Numbered from the stretch's first letter, positions 6,200-14,898 are shown. The stretch: DNA of 16,316 nucleotides from Spirochaetaceae bacterium (GCA_016342385.1 JAEINM010000038.1:1-16316), one strand, 5' to 3'. Numbers and translations: made by a program. Notes: a model not told the origin generated them from the letters alone.

Positions 6200-8197
6200 T
6201 TATGCAAAATGAGTCTTTATTTTTTTAACGACCGCTTCCGGAACAAATCCGAATTTCTTCTGGAGAACACCGGCAGGAGCAGATTCACCAAAGTGATCAA
6301 TTCCTATGGCCAGTCCATCAAATCCGACAAATTTCCCCCAGCCATATGTTGTAGCGGCTTCAATAGAGACACGTTTTGTACAGGATGGAGGAAGAACAGA
6401 ATCTCTATAGGTTCTGTCCTGTCTTTCGAAAATCTCTCTCGATGGCATAGAGACTACCCGTATTTTCCTACCCTCTTTTCTCAGCATATCCGCTGAATCG
6501 AGAGCCAGGTTCACTTCCGATCCCGTGGCAATGAAAATCATATCATAACCGGCATCTTCACTTAATACATAGGCACCTTTAGTCATGTCTATTTTTCGGG
6601 CCAGTTCCGGTGCCAGGGGAGCGAGGTTCTGTCTTGTCAGGACGAGAGCGACAGGTCCTTTACTTCTGACAGCGGTGTTCCAGGCGTGTGCTGTTTCGTT
6701 GGCATCGGCCGGTCTGATCACCGTCATATCGGGAATAGTTCTCAGCATTGGCAGCTGTTCTATCGGCTCATGAGTCGGTCCGTCTTCTCCCACGAAAAAG
6801 GAATCATGAGTAAAAATATAGACCTGATTCAGTTTCTGAAGGGCTGCCAGTCTCATGGCCGGTTTCATATAATCGGAAAAGACGAAGAATGTTGATGAAT
6901 AGGGAATGCCCGTTCCGTAAAGGGCCATCCCGTTGGCAATCATGGCCATACCCAGTTCTCTTACACCAAAATGAAGATTTCTCCCCTCATAGGATCCAGC
7001 CTGGAAACTGGGTTCACCCTGTATGTCCGTTTTAGTTGAAGGGGCAAGGTCTGCGGCCCCACCGAAGAGTGCCGGTACAAGTTCAGCCACTTTCTGAAGC
7101 ACAGCTCCACCTGAGGCTCTCGTGGCGATTGGTGAATTTACGGGAGTAACAGCAAGAAGTTCATCGAGCAGGTTTTCGGGGATAGTTTTTTCAGTCAGAG
7201 CGGTAATTAATGCCTTCCTGTCGGGATTTGCCCTTTTATAGGCTTCGTATTGTGCATCCCATATAGAGGCTTCCTCTTCCAGTTCTATGACTCTTTTGTG
7301 AATTTCTCTCTTTACATCATCGCTAACGGCAAAGGCTTCACCTGGGACTCCCAGAGCTTTTTTGGTGGCCGCCAGTTCATCGGCTCCCAGTGGTTCCCCA
7401 TGTGCCTTGGGAGATCCGCCTTTATGGGGAGCACCATAAGCGATTGTTGTTTTACCCACAATGAGAGTCGGCCTGCCATCTCCGTTTCCGGCCTCCGCCA
7501 GAGCTTTATCGACCTGATCCAGGTTGTTGGCATTTTCCACATTGATCACTCGCCAGTTATAGGCCTCGAATCTCTTGGTCACATCTTCTGTAAAGGATTT
7601 GTTGGTATTTCCCTCAATGGTAATGCTGTTGTCATCATAGAAAACAATCAGGTTGTCCAGTTTCAGGTGACCTGCTAGAGAGGCAGCCTCTGCCGTTGTT
7701 CCCTCCTGCATACAGCCATCTCCGGAAATGACATACACTTTCTGGCCAGCAAACAGATCTGTTTTATCAAGACCTGTTCTGGCGGCAAAATTCTTAGCGG
7801 CAATGGCCATACCGACAGCAGAGGCGAATCCGCTTCCCAAGGGGCCGGTGGTACAATCCACTCCTGCCGTATGTCCAAACTCGGGATGTCCCGGAGTCAG
7901 GCTGCCCAGTTGTCTGAATTTTTTTATTTCCTCTATAGAAAGCCCGTATTCGAATAAATGGAGCAGAGAATATAGCAGCATAGATCCGTGCCCCGCAGAG
8001 AGGACAAAGCGATCTCTTCCTATCCAGGTCGGATTTTTGGGATTGTGCCGCAGATATTTTTTCCAAAGAGTATAGGCAAAATCCGCGCATCCCATAGGCA
8101 TTCCCGGATGACCGGAATTAGCTTTCTGAATTGCTTCTGCAGATAAAATACGTATTGTATCGGCTGCCAGTCTGGCAGTGTCTCCATTTTTAGTCAT
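6200..8197 (-). CDS. tkt: transketolase
   Basis: The product is 665 residues, full length for the family. It moves two-carbon ketol units between sugar phosphates in the pentose phosphate pathway, using thiamine diphosphate. Visible signatures: SGHPGMP with His30, SAGHGSMLLY with His70, the ThDP/Mg motif GDGCMQEG at 159-166 ending in DDN at 188-190, FGVRELGM with catalytic Glu414, and FFVGEDGPTHEPIEQL (467-482) with His476. The third domain (from about 540) includes ATGSE at 557-561 and ends with the GIDHFGESAPAG segment (632-643). The start ATG at 8195-8197 has GAGGAG about 12 bases upstream. A TATAAT hexamer on the minus strand (plus 8224-8229) may be the -10 box, but no good -35 lies at the right distance. 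Transcription should end at the hairpin at 6094-6122. Confidence 0.97.
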   Translation of the reverse strand: MTKNGDTARLAADTIRILSAEAIQKANSGHPGMPMGCADFAYTLWKKYLRHNPKNPTWIGRDRFVLSAGHGSMLLYSLLHLFEYGLSIEEIKKFRQLGSLTPGHPEFGHTAGVDCTTGPLGSGFASAVGMAIAAKNFAARTGLDKTDLFAGQKVYVISGDGCMQEGTTAEAASLAGHLKLDNLIVFYDDNSITIEGNTNKSFTEDVTKRFEAYNWRVINVENANNLDQVDKALAEAGNGDGRPTLIVGKTTIAYGAPHKGGSPKAHGEPLGADELAATKKALGVPGEAFAVSDDVKREIHKRVIELEEEASIWDAQYEAYKRANPDRKALITALTEKTIPENLLDELLAVTPVNSPIATRASGGAVLQKVAELVPALFGGAADLAPSTKTDIQGEPSFQAGSYEGRNLHFGVRELGMAMIANGMALYGTGIPYSSTFFVFSDYMKPAMRLAALQKLNQVYIFTHDSFFVGEDGPTHEPIEQLPMLRTIPDMTVIRPADANETAHAWNTAVRSKGPVALVLTRQNLAPLAPELARKIDMTKGAYVLSEDAGYDMIFIATGSEVNLALDSADMLRKEGRKIRVVSMPSREIFERQDRTYRDSVLPPSCTKRVSIEAATTYGWGKFVGFDGLAIGIDHFGESAPAGVLQKKFGFVPEAVVKKIKTHFA

Positions 8198-8271
8198 TTT
8201 TATTATTACTCCTCAAATTGTATATTATATAAGTATAGGATCTGTATTGCGGTCTCTATTTTTCAAAATGA

Positions 8272-8385
8272 TTATATCTTTCTTTTCAGCAGGTTTTCAA
8301 TGTGCTTTATATGCTTTGTGAATTCTTTCTCTTTTGATGTCACCATTTTGCAATAATCACATGTTGGAATATTTTGAATCTTCTG
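8272..8385 (-). pseudogene. degenerate coding remnant or small protein with a CxxC motif
   Basis: On the minus strand a frame is open from just after a TGA (8386-8388) to TAA (8272-8274). It reads QKIQNIPTCDYCKMV followed by a charged helix-like tail ending LLKRKI. IPTCDYCKMV resembles the IPICxxCKKIR segment found near the C-terminus of many bacterial PAS and response-regulator proteins. The only ATG (8344-8346) lies after the two Cys, with no convincing ribosome site, so I read it as the tail of a decayed gene; a 24-residue peptide is possible. The Cys and two His also fit a C-X2-C-X12-H-X2-H spacing, which may be chance. The rest of the 203-bp gap between tkt and the HExxH gene holds the tkt promoter area. 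Confidence 0.3.
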
Positions 8386-8400
8386 TCAAAGAGGACCGTT

Positions 8401-9549
8401 TTATCCAGTAAACTGATAAAAATCTTCTGATATAAGGTCTACAACATCTTCACAGCTCAGTTCTTCAATGGAATATTGAGTCAGAAGTATCACCATCATT
8501 GACCGGGCATAGGGCGTATTGAGGTTCTTTCGGCATCTTTTATCGATTATCTCGAGATTTTGCGCGGCTTTAACAGCAATTGTCTGCAGCAGGGCATAGG
8601 CGTCCTCAGACAGTTTCGCATTAAGGCAATAGTTTTCGAGTCTGCCGCCATTTCTGTATTCCGGAAAGTTTTCCAGCCCCAGAAAGCGCAGAAACCAGTC
8701 AGAACGGAAGTGACCTATGGCGGCGGTGATCCCCATATAGTCGGCAATTATTTCGTCATGAAGATGATTCTCCATTGAACCGAGAATACGTTTGGTGAAA
8801 TAATGAGTACATTCATGTTCTCGGCGGATGATCAGAGATAGTTCTGCCCATTTTTTTTCTGATAGTTGAAGTTCCGACGGGGCAACGCCACTGTAGGGAC
8901 TGGAGCTCAATATGATAAATCTATCTTGATACAGCCTTTTGTCTGCTATGATCCTTTTAAACTCGGCATCCCACTTCAGACCCATAAAATCGTTAGGATT
9001 ATTATTCATCCATACACTTTTCAAACAGTTAATACGGTCCCAATTGTTCAATCCGGCGATCATGATGGCTCCCATACTGTCAGGGATTTCCAGTGGTTCA
9101 TTCTTAGCGCTGAGAGCTTGAACCAGTGAAATAAAATCATTGCGGTTTTCGGCGATAATAACAGGGATTTTTCCCGCTTGAGATTCGTGCATTGAGAGTT
9201 GCAGTTTATCAGGATCCTCTAGTATGAGACCAATCGCTTCAGGGATATCCTGTACAGGAGTCCCTTTCAATGTTGCCGATCGATAATATTCTAATGTGCT
9301 TATCTTTTCTCTGATAGGAAAGTTCAGTTGCGGAAGACGCTTTTTCAGGCTTGAAAATGTTCCATTTTTTTGGGCTTCCGCTGTATATTCATCCCAAACA
9401 GACATCTGAAGTTCGTCCTCCAGGGGGAGGTTCGGTAGTGATTGAAGATCGATCCTGGCAAAATTCCTTTTGTTATAGACCAATAGTTCTTCTATCGTCT
9501 TATGGGAAGCTCCAAGGGCAATGAGAATCTGGCGTCTACTTTTCTCCAT
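8401..9549 (-). CDS. unclassified HExxH protein, possible zinc metallopeptidase
   Basis: The product is 382 residues, with no signal peptide or membrane helix, so probably cytoplasmic. I do not recognise a named family. The striking element is REHECTHYFTKR at 243-254: H245-E246-x-x-H249 is the zinc-protease motif. It is followed 15 residues later by HDEIIADY (264-271), where Glu266 or Asp270 could be the third ligand, as in gluzincin-type enzymes. The N-terminal 130 or so residues look alpha-helical and charged; residues 158-170 (SMGAIMIAGLNNW) and 210-216 (RFIILSS) look like beta strands of the core. ATG 9547-9549 has GAGGGAA 4 bases upstream. It is transcribed alone, divergent from the cyclase operon across 188 bp. 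Whether it cleaves anything cannot be told from sequence. Confidence 0.6.
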   Translation of the reverse strand: MEKSRRQILIALGASHKTIEELLVYNKRNFARIDLQSLPNLPLEDELQMSVWDEYTAEAQKNGTFSSLKKRLPQLNFPIREKISTLEYYRSATLKGTPVQDIPEAIGLILEDPDKLQLSMHESQAGKIPVIIAENRNDFISLVQALSAKNEPLEIPDSMGAIMIAGLNNWDRINCLKSVWMNNNPNDFMGLKWDAEFKRIIADKRLYQDRFIILSSSPYSGVAPSELQLSEKKWAELSLIIRREHECTHYFTKRILGSMENHLHDEIIADYMGITAAIGHFRSDWFLRFLGLENFPEYRNGGRLENYCLNAKLSEDAYALLQTIAVKAAQNLEIIDKRCRKNLNTPYARSMMVILLTQYSIEELSCEDVVDLISEDFYQFTG

Positions 9550-9737
9550 TTTATTCCCTCATATTATTCAATATCTCTATTCTATATGAATGTCTCTAAA
9601 TAATATCACGATAACTTCAAATCCCATAGAAGGAAGCCCCTTAATAAAAAAGTGGAATATACATAGGCTTTGAGATTATAGTTTTTAAATAGGGGGAACT
9701 AATATTTACTGATTCTTCCTATACAAAGGAAATACCG

Positions 9738-11966
9738 ATGAAAGATAAAGAAAACATGGGGAAGGGTATAATAAGATTACGATTTGCTCTACCGGCATTT
9801 TTTACATTGTTTTTAGTCATTACAGGTGCTACTATTTTTTCTGTTAATTTCATTTTTTCTATAAACTCTCTTGAAAGTGTTGCTTTTGAGTATCTGGCTC
9901 AGATTGGTACTACTGTAGTCGAGAGGACTGTTAATCATCTGGAACCGGCAGCAAAAATGGCCAGGATAAATTCCAGAATTCTCAATCCTCTCAATTTTAA
10001 GGATGACTTTCTACACCTTTTTAATACAATCACTATCCCTCAGTTCTATAACTATTCTCAATTTGCCCTAGTCTATTATGGATCAGAAGAGGGCGATTTC
10101 TGGTTAAACGGCCTTGATCCCGATGGCACCATATCTACACAGACAATAAATAGACTGGTAGATGATGCTGACTCCGATAAATTTTTAAAAGATCTACAGT
10201 CTCAAAGGGAATCTCTTTCCCCTAAGGCATTTGAAGACGCTCTGGTTCCCTATCTTCATACAAGTATTCTCTATCGGGATTCTGCTGGTGATGTAATCCG
10301 GGAAGAAACCGTTCCCGATTATATTTATGATCCGCGATGGAGGCCGTGGTATAAGAACGCCAGTGAAAATAACACAGTAAGCTGGACTGGAGGATATCAA
10401 TTCACTTCAAGTGGCCGGTTTTATGCCTCGGGAAAAACAGGTGTAACAGTTTCATCACCGGTCTATCATCGAGATGGGAATCTTGCCGGGGTGGTAGGGG
10501 TGGATATATTTCTCGAAGAGCTGACCAGTTTTTTAAAGAGGCTGGGAATTTCAGAAAAGGGCCGTGCATTCATTGTCTCACCCCGGGGAGAATTGATTGC
10601 CTTTGGAAATTTAGCTCTGGGAAATAATTCTCAACCCGAGGTATTATCCTCTCTTGATAATCTTTCAGATCTTCCGGCAAAGACCTCATTTTCTATCCTT
10701 CAGAAGAGATTTGAAAATATTGATGATGTGATTTCTCTCAATGATGCGATGCAATTCCGTTTTGAAACAGATGATGAGCAATATTTAGCCTACTATGCCC
10801 CTGTGCCGGAAGAATCAGGTCCTCCATGGATGATTGGAGTTATTGCTCCGGAAGATGATTTTATCGGAAACCTGAAAAACAAACTGCTCATTACATTGTT
10901 TATAACAATTGGAGTCCTGTTTTTCATGGTTTTTATTTCTATTCTTATCGGGAATAAAATAACACTGCCCATAAAAAACCTCATGGAAGATGCTTTATTG
11001 ATTAAAGACCTCGATCTGAACTACTCGACTCAAATACCCAGCGCATTTACAGAGATTGCCGATATGAATGCCGCCTTTCAGAATATGAAAGTCGGCCTCA
11101 GGTCTTTTAAAAAATACATCCCCGGCGATGTTGTGCGATATTTGATCCGATCGGGAAATGAAGCGGTTTTAGGAGGAGAGGAGAAGACATTGACGATTTT
11201 CTTTTCCGATGTAGCCGACTTTACCGCTATTAGTGAGAAGTTGACGCCGGGAATTCTCGTCAGTCACCTCGGTGATTATCTTGGAGAATACAGTCAGATT
11301 ATACAGGAGTCTAAGGGGACTGTTGATAAATATATAGGTGATGCTGTAATGGCCTTCTGGAATGCACCGGGAGATCTTCCTGAGCATGCCTATAAAGCCT
11401 GTGGAGCAGCACTGAAATGTATAGAAAAACTGGGTGATCTGCATCATATCTGGGCGGAGGCTAATCTTCCAATACTTCATACGAGAATCGGAATACACAC
11501 AGGGAATGTCATTGTGGGGAATATGGGTTCCAGTGAAAGATTAAATTATACAATTATTGGAGATCCTGTTAACCTTGCCAGCAGGCTTGAAAGTCTGGCA
11601 AAGGTGTATGGAGTCGCTATTCTCGTTTCAGAGGCGACGAGAAATCTTGTAGAAGATTCATTCTTATTCAGGAAAATTGACAGGGTTATTGTGTTGGGGA
11701 AAACAATTCCTGTTACCATCTATGAGCTTATAAGTACTAATCGCGGGGGGGCACCTCCCATAAGGAAATGGGTAGAAATTTTCGAAAAAGGTCTCGATGC
11801 CTATTTTGCCCAAAACTGGAGTCAGGCATATGGATACTTTTCAGAATCATTGGAGATTCATCAGGGAGACAAGGCCTCTCTTCTATATTTAAACAGGATT
11901 AAGTATTACAAAAACAATCCTCCCTCTTCTGATTGGGATGGAGTTGCCAGATATAAGAAAAAATAG
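9738..11966 (+). CDS. membrane class III adenylate cyclase with Cache and HAMP domains
   Basis: The product is 742 residues: a transmembrane helix at about 17-40; an extracytoplasmic double Cache domain at about 45-370; a second helix at 383-405; HAMP at about 405-455; the cyclase catalytic domain at about 482-665; and a 75-residue tail with a TPR-like pair of helices. Catalytic residues are complete: metal ligands Asp491 (FFSD) and Asp535 (GDAVMAF), purine-selecting Lys531 and Asp609 (IGDPVN), and transition-state Asn612 and Arg616. Lys plus Asp points to ATP and thus cAMP. In the Cache domain Y197, R202, W204, Y205, Y220 and D256 fit the amino-acid-binding pattern known from bacterial chemoreceptors. 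AAAGGAAA precedes the ATG. It is the first gene of the five-gene run. I found no convincing promoter in the 188 bp upstream. Confidence 0.92.
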   Translation: MKDKENMGKGIIRLRFALPAFFTLFLVITGATIFSVNFIFSINSLESVAFEYLAQIGTTVVERTVNHLEPAAKMARINSRILNPLNFKDDFLHLFNTITIPQFYNYSQFALVYYGSEEGDFWLNGLDPDGTISTQTINRLVDDADSDKFLKDLQSQRESLSPKAFEDALVPYLHTSILYRDSAGDVIREETVPDYIYDPRWRPWYKNASENNTVSWTGGYQFTSSGRFYASGKTGVTVSSPVYHRDGNLAGVVGVDIFLEELTSFLKRLGISEKGRAFIVSPRGELIAFGNLALGNNSQPEVLSSLDNLSDLPAKTSFSILQKRFENIDDVISLNDAMQFRFETDDEQYLAYYAPVPEESGPPWMIGVIAPEDDFIGNLKNKLLITLFITIGVLFFMVFISILIGNKITLPIKNLMEDALLIKDLDLNYSTQIPSAFTEIADMNAAFQNMKVGLRSFKKYIPGDVVRYLIRSGNEAVLGGEEKTLTIFFSDVADFTAISEKLTPGILVSHLGDYLGEYSQIIQESKGTVDKYIGDAVMAFWNAPGDLPEHAYKACGAALKCIEKLGDLHHIWAEANLPILHTRIGIHTGNVIVGNMGSSERLNYTIIGDPVNLASRLESLAKVYGVAILVSEATRNLVEDSFLFRKIDRVIVLGKTIPVTIYELISTNRGGAPPIRKWVEIFEKGLDAYFAQNWSQAYGYFSESLEIHQGDKASLLYLNRIKYYKNNPPSSDWDGVARYKKK

Positions 11967-11980
11967 GGGGAAGACAACCA

Positions 11981-12820
11981 TTGGAAATAAAAAGAAAGAT
12001 AGTGATTTTTATACAGATAATATTGTTTTCACAATTGATTTTGGCTGAAGATTTTTCTAATTTACCCCCGGATATTCGGGCGATCAAAGAGAGAGGCTAT
12101 ATAATAGTATCCATGTATTACAAGGATGTCATTCCCTTCATGTTCCACGATCAGGATGGGAACTTTATCGGTCATGAAGTTGAGCTTGCAAAGAAAATTG
12201 CCGAAACACTGGGAGTCGGATATCAATTTGACCGTTCTCCCCAGACCTTTGATGAGATTGTAGACCTTGTTGCCGAAGGAAAAGCTGATATGGCTATTTC
12301 TCTCTTAAGCAGGACTTTAAGCAGAGCTCAGAGTGTGAGATTTACAAAACCCTATATAATATTAAGGCCGACTCTTCTCATTAGTCGTCTGGCCGCATCG
12401 CGCTATGATCTGGATCCTTTACAACCGGTTGCTTCGATGAGTGCCTATCCCTTGAGCATTGCTGAAAAACGGGGAACCTCATATGTAGATAAGGCGAAAT
12501 CTCTCTATCCTGCTTCTTCTATAGAAGAATATACAGAGTGGGAGGATGCTATTGATGCTGTTCTGGATATTAATAATCCCGCGGAAATTGTTATCCGTGA
12601 TGAAATTGGAATCAAAAACTATATCTCTGAGTTTCCCGAGAAATCAATCAATCTTCAAATGATACCCATCGCAGATGAGAGATATGAGGATCCTCTTGCC
12701 ATTGCCGTCAATAAGGATTCTGTTCATCTGCAGGAATGGCTCAATCTGTATTTTGAACAATATGGTATAACGGGAACGGCAGATAGGCTTTTAGCTCCCT
12801 ATGAGAAATATTATGAATAA
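11981..12820 (+). CDS. secreted solute-binding protein, family 3 (amino-acid type), no cognate ABC transporter
   Basis: The product is 279 residues. The start is TTG 11981, with AGGGGGAAG ending about 8 bases before it; the next ATG would lose the signal peptide. The leader is two basic residues groups followed by IVIFIQIILFSQLILA, with probable cleavage after Ala22. The mature part has the family-3 pattern: RGYIIVSM (38-45), DGNFIGHEVELAKKIAETLG (59-78), and GKADMAISLLSRTLSRAQSVR (100-120) then FTKPY (121-125). Arg115 sits where family members bind the ligand alpha-carboxylate. No permease or ATPase gene is nearby; instead it lies 14 bp after the cyclase and overlaps a second binding protein by 8 bp. 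It may feed the symporter, deliver ligand to the cyclase Cache domain, or act as a free sensor. Confidence 0.85.
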   Translation: MEIKRKIVIFIQIILFSQLILAEDFSNLPPDIRAIKERGYIIVSMYYKDVIPFMFHDQDGNFIGHEVELAKKIAETLGVGYQFDRSPQTFDEIVDLVAEGKADMAISLLSRTLSRAQSVRFTKPYIILRPTLLISRLAASRYDLDPLQPVASMSAYPLSIAEKRGTSYVDKAKSLYPASSIEEYTEWEDAIDAVLDINNPAEIVIRDEIGIKNYISEFPEKSINLQMIPIADERYEDPLAIAVNKDSVHLQEWLNLYFEQYGITGTADRLLAPYEKYYE

Positions 12821-13610
12821 AAGATTCTTTGTTTTTTTTCTTTTATTTATCTCTTATCAGAGTCTTTTCTCTCAAGATGCTTTCGAGCGAATTCGTGAAA
12901 GTGGTTATCTCAAAGTCGGAATCCTGCATGAACCTGTTTATCCTTTCATCTATTATGATCAGAATGGAGACCTGTCAGGTTTTGAAATCATCAGATCCCG
13001 GGGAATAGCATCCTTTCTGGGAGTGGACGTGCAATTCAAAAGATATTCTCACATGGATGAAATTAAGATCGCACTCAATAATGGGGAAATTGATATCTCT
13101 TTTCATAAAAGATTTAGAACCTTGAGTGATGGTCTGGAGTGTTTTCTCACCTTACCACTAGCAGAATTGGATATGGCATTGGTTATAAATCGGAAAGCTT
13201 ATGCCGCTCTGAAAGGGCATCCCAATAAAAAACAGAGTTTTCTCGATGGTGATTTTGATGCGGCAACAATGGATCAAGAGAGTTTTCTGAGGAGTTTTAC
13301 AAAAGAGTTTCCCCATTTGAATTTGGCTGGATCCGAAAAGGCCGATGTTCTCTGGAATGATATTATAACCGGAAGAGAAGTTGCTGTATATGTAGACGAA
13401 TCAAGAGCCATATCTCTTTTTAATGAAAATCCCGTTCTTGGCTTAACCCTCATATATTTACCTCTGGGAATCTCTCAGGAAGTTGTCGGATTGATATCCT
13501 GGAGGGAAAGTTTTTTCCGTGACTGGGTAAATATTGTTATTGAAGGGTGGGGAGAACCACGAAATATGCAGGAAATATTGGAGATTATTGAAGGAGAAAC
13601 ATATGAGTGA
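12813..13610 (+). CDS. second secreted solute-binding-like protein, family 3, ligand arginine replaced
   Basis: From ATG 12813 the product is 265 residues. This start overlaps the previous stop as ATGAATAA, has GAGAA 5 bases upstream and leads directly into a signal peptide (MNKRFFVFFLLFISYQSLFS, cleavage near 20-21). ATG 12801 would add four residues. The pattern is family 3: SGYLKVGILHEPVYPFIYYD (30-49), NGDLSGFEIIRSRGIASFLG (51-70), then GEIDISF and RTLSDGLECF (102-111). It aligns without a gap to the first protein over the RTLS block, but the ligand Arg (115 there) is Asp106 here and FTKPY is not conserved. So it probably arose from the same family yet binds a different ligand or none. 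A run of eight T (12832-12839) lies in the signal-peptide codons. Confidence 0.8.
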   Translation: MNKRFFVFFLLFISYQSLFSQDAFERIRESGYLKVGILHEPVYPFIYYDQNGDLSGFEIIRSRGIASFLGVDVQFKRYSHMDEIKIALNNGEIDISFHKRFRTLSDGLECFLTLPLAELDMALVINRKAYAALKGHPNKKQSFLDGDFDAATMDQESFLRSFTKEFPHLNLAGSEKADVLWNDIITGREVAVYVDESRAISLFNENPVLGLTLIYLPLGISQEVVGLISWRESFFRDWVNIVIEGWGEPRNMQEILEIIEGETYE

Positions 13611-14898
13611 AATGGAAAACATACAACAGAGACCACTATTGCTGAAAATTCTAAAAAGTCCATATCTAATTATTTCTGCTATGATAGGAGGGATCCTAAT
13701 GGGGGTATATGCCCCGGATGCCAGTACAATAATCGCACCTGCCGGAACAATATATCTCAATCTTTTAAAGATGACAATATTTCCGATTCTTATATCTGCT
13801 ATTATAACGTCAATAGGACATGTCTTCGGCAATAAGGAAACCAAGATTTTTCTGGGGAGAATTTTAACATATTCTTTTCTATTTCTTTTTATTATCAGCA
13901 TCATTTCTGTCATTTTTCCCTTAATCATTCAACCGGGATCAGGCTTAAGCGAGTCTGCAAGAATTACTCTGGGAAAAACCTTAAGCGCCGCTGATCAGAG
14001 TGGTTCCAGCGCTTCTTATTTCCAGGAAAAACAGGGATTTGTGAGCTTTCTCGGGCAGATGATTCCTCAAAATATTTTTGATTCCATGGGTAAGGGGCAT
14101 AGTCTCCAGATATTGTTTTTCAGCATACTTCTGGGAGTCGCTACAGGTGCCCTGCGGGACAATAATCGGAAAACTCTATTGGGCTGGACGGAAGCTCTTT
14201 TTAAAGCTTTTTTTTCCATTATCGAGTGGATAATGTATCTTCTGCCTTTTGGCCTTTTTAGTCTTATGGCAGGACAAATAGCTAAATCCGGGCTTGAAAC
14301 GATCTTCGCAATGGGAATGTTTGTTATGGTCATCTACCTGGTTTCATTAGTCATATTTCTGGCATCGGCGGTTATAATCTCTATTTCCACTAAAGTCAGT
14401 TTCTATAAAGCCATTTTCAGTCTTAAGGATGCACTACTCATAGCCTTCGGAACACAGAGTACTTTTGCTTCCATGCCTGCCACAATTAACGGTCTGTCAA
14501 AAGAGCTCAAAGTGGATGAGGAACTTGTCAACCTTGTAGTTCCCCTGGGATCTGTCATAAATCGCTTTTCAATGATTATTACATATGGTGTTGCCACAGT
14601 ATTTGCTGCCCAGCTTTATGGAGTTTCTCTGGGGGTTGCAGACATTTGTCTGGCTCTTGTATTAATTGTCCTTGCGGCTATAGCCGGGGCGGGAACGCCG
14701 GGAATAGTCAGTCTCGCTATGATCAGTATCATCTTTACACCTCTCGGATTACCCAGCAGTGCCCTTCTCGTTTTACTGCTTGCCATAAATCCGGTCACTG
14801 AACCAATTACAACAATGACAAATATCTATGCTGTTGCAGCTTCTACAGCCCTGATTGCAAAAAAGAAAAAGGAACCTCTTGTTGAAGAAGTTGAATAG
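13603..14898 (+). CDS. SDF/DAACS-type cation:amino acid or dicarboxylate symporter, atypical substrate site
   Basis: The product is 431 residues from ATG 13603, which has AAGGAG 6 bases upstream and overlaps the previous stop as ATGAGTGA. It is a hydrophobic multi-helix membrane protein with the glutamate/dicarboxylate symporter architecture. The hairpin-1 region is AFGTQSTFASMP (281-292), TM7 is PLGSVINRFSM (314-324), hairpin 2 is AGAGTPG (361-367), and TM8 is AINPVTEPITTMTN (394-407). Compared with GltPh, the NMDGT motif is NRFSM, Asp394 is Glu400, Arg397 is Thr403, Asn401 is kept (Asn407) and the sodium-site Asp405 is Val411. Loss of the Arg argues against aspartate, glutamate or C4-dicarboxylates. 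Thr at this site is found in the neutral amino-acid carrier ASCT1. Neutral amino-acid transport is my inference. Confidence 0.87.
   Translation: MSEMENIQQRPLLLKILKSPYLIISAMIGGILMGVYAPDASTIIAPAGTIYLNLLKMTIFPILISAIITSIGHVFGNKETKIFLGRILTYSFLFLFIISIISVIFPLIIQPGSGLSESARITLGKTLSAADQSGSSASYFQEKQGFVSFLGQMIPQNIFDSMGKGHSLQILFFSILLGVATGALRDNNRKTLLGWTEALFKAFFSIIEWIMYLLPFGLFSLMAGQIAKSGLETIFAMGMFVMVIYLVSLVIFLASAVIISISTKVSFYKAIFSLKDALLIAFGTQSTFASMPATINGLSKELKVDEELVNLVVPLGSVINRFSMIITYGVATVFAAQLYGVSLGVADICLALVLIVLAAIAGAGTPGIVSLAMISIIFTPLGLPSSALLVLLLAINPVTEPITTMTNIYAVAASTALIAKKKKEPLVEEVE

Noticed and set aside
8224..8229. TATAAT on the minus strand as a definite tkt promoter
   Set aside because: No acceptable -35 box at 16-18 bp; kept only as a remark under tkt.
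9550..9737. Search for a small gene, promoter or operator in the divergent gap between the HExxH gene and the cyclase
   Set aside because: Only ORFs of a few codons, no box pair of useful quality and no strong inverted repeat; the gap must hold promoters but I cannot place them.
12832..12839. T8 tract in the second binding protein as a phase-variation switch
   Set aside because: Eight T is unremarkable in AT-rich signal-peptide codons; no supporting evidence of variation.
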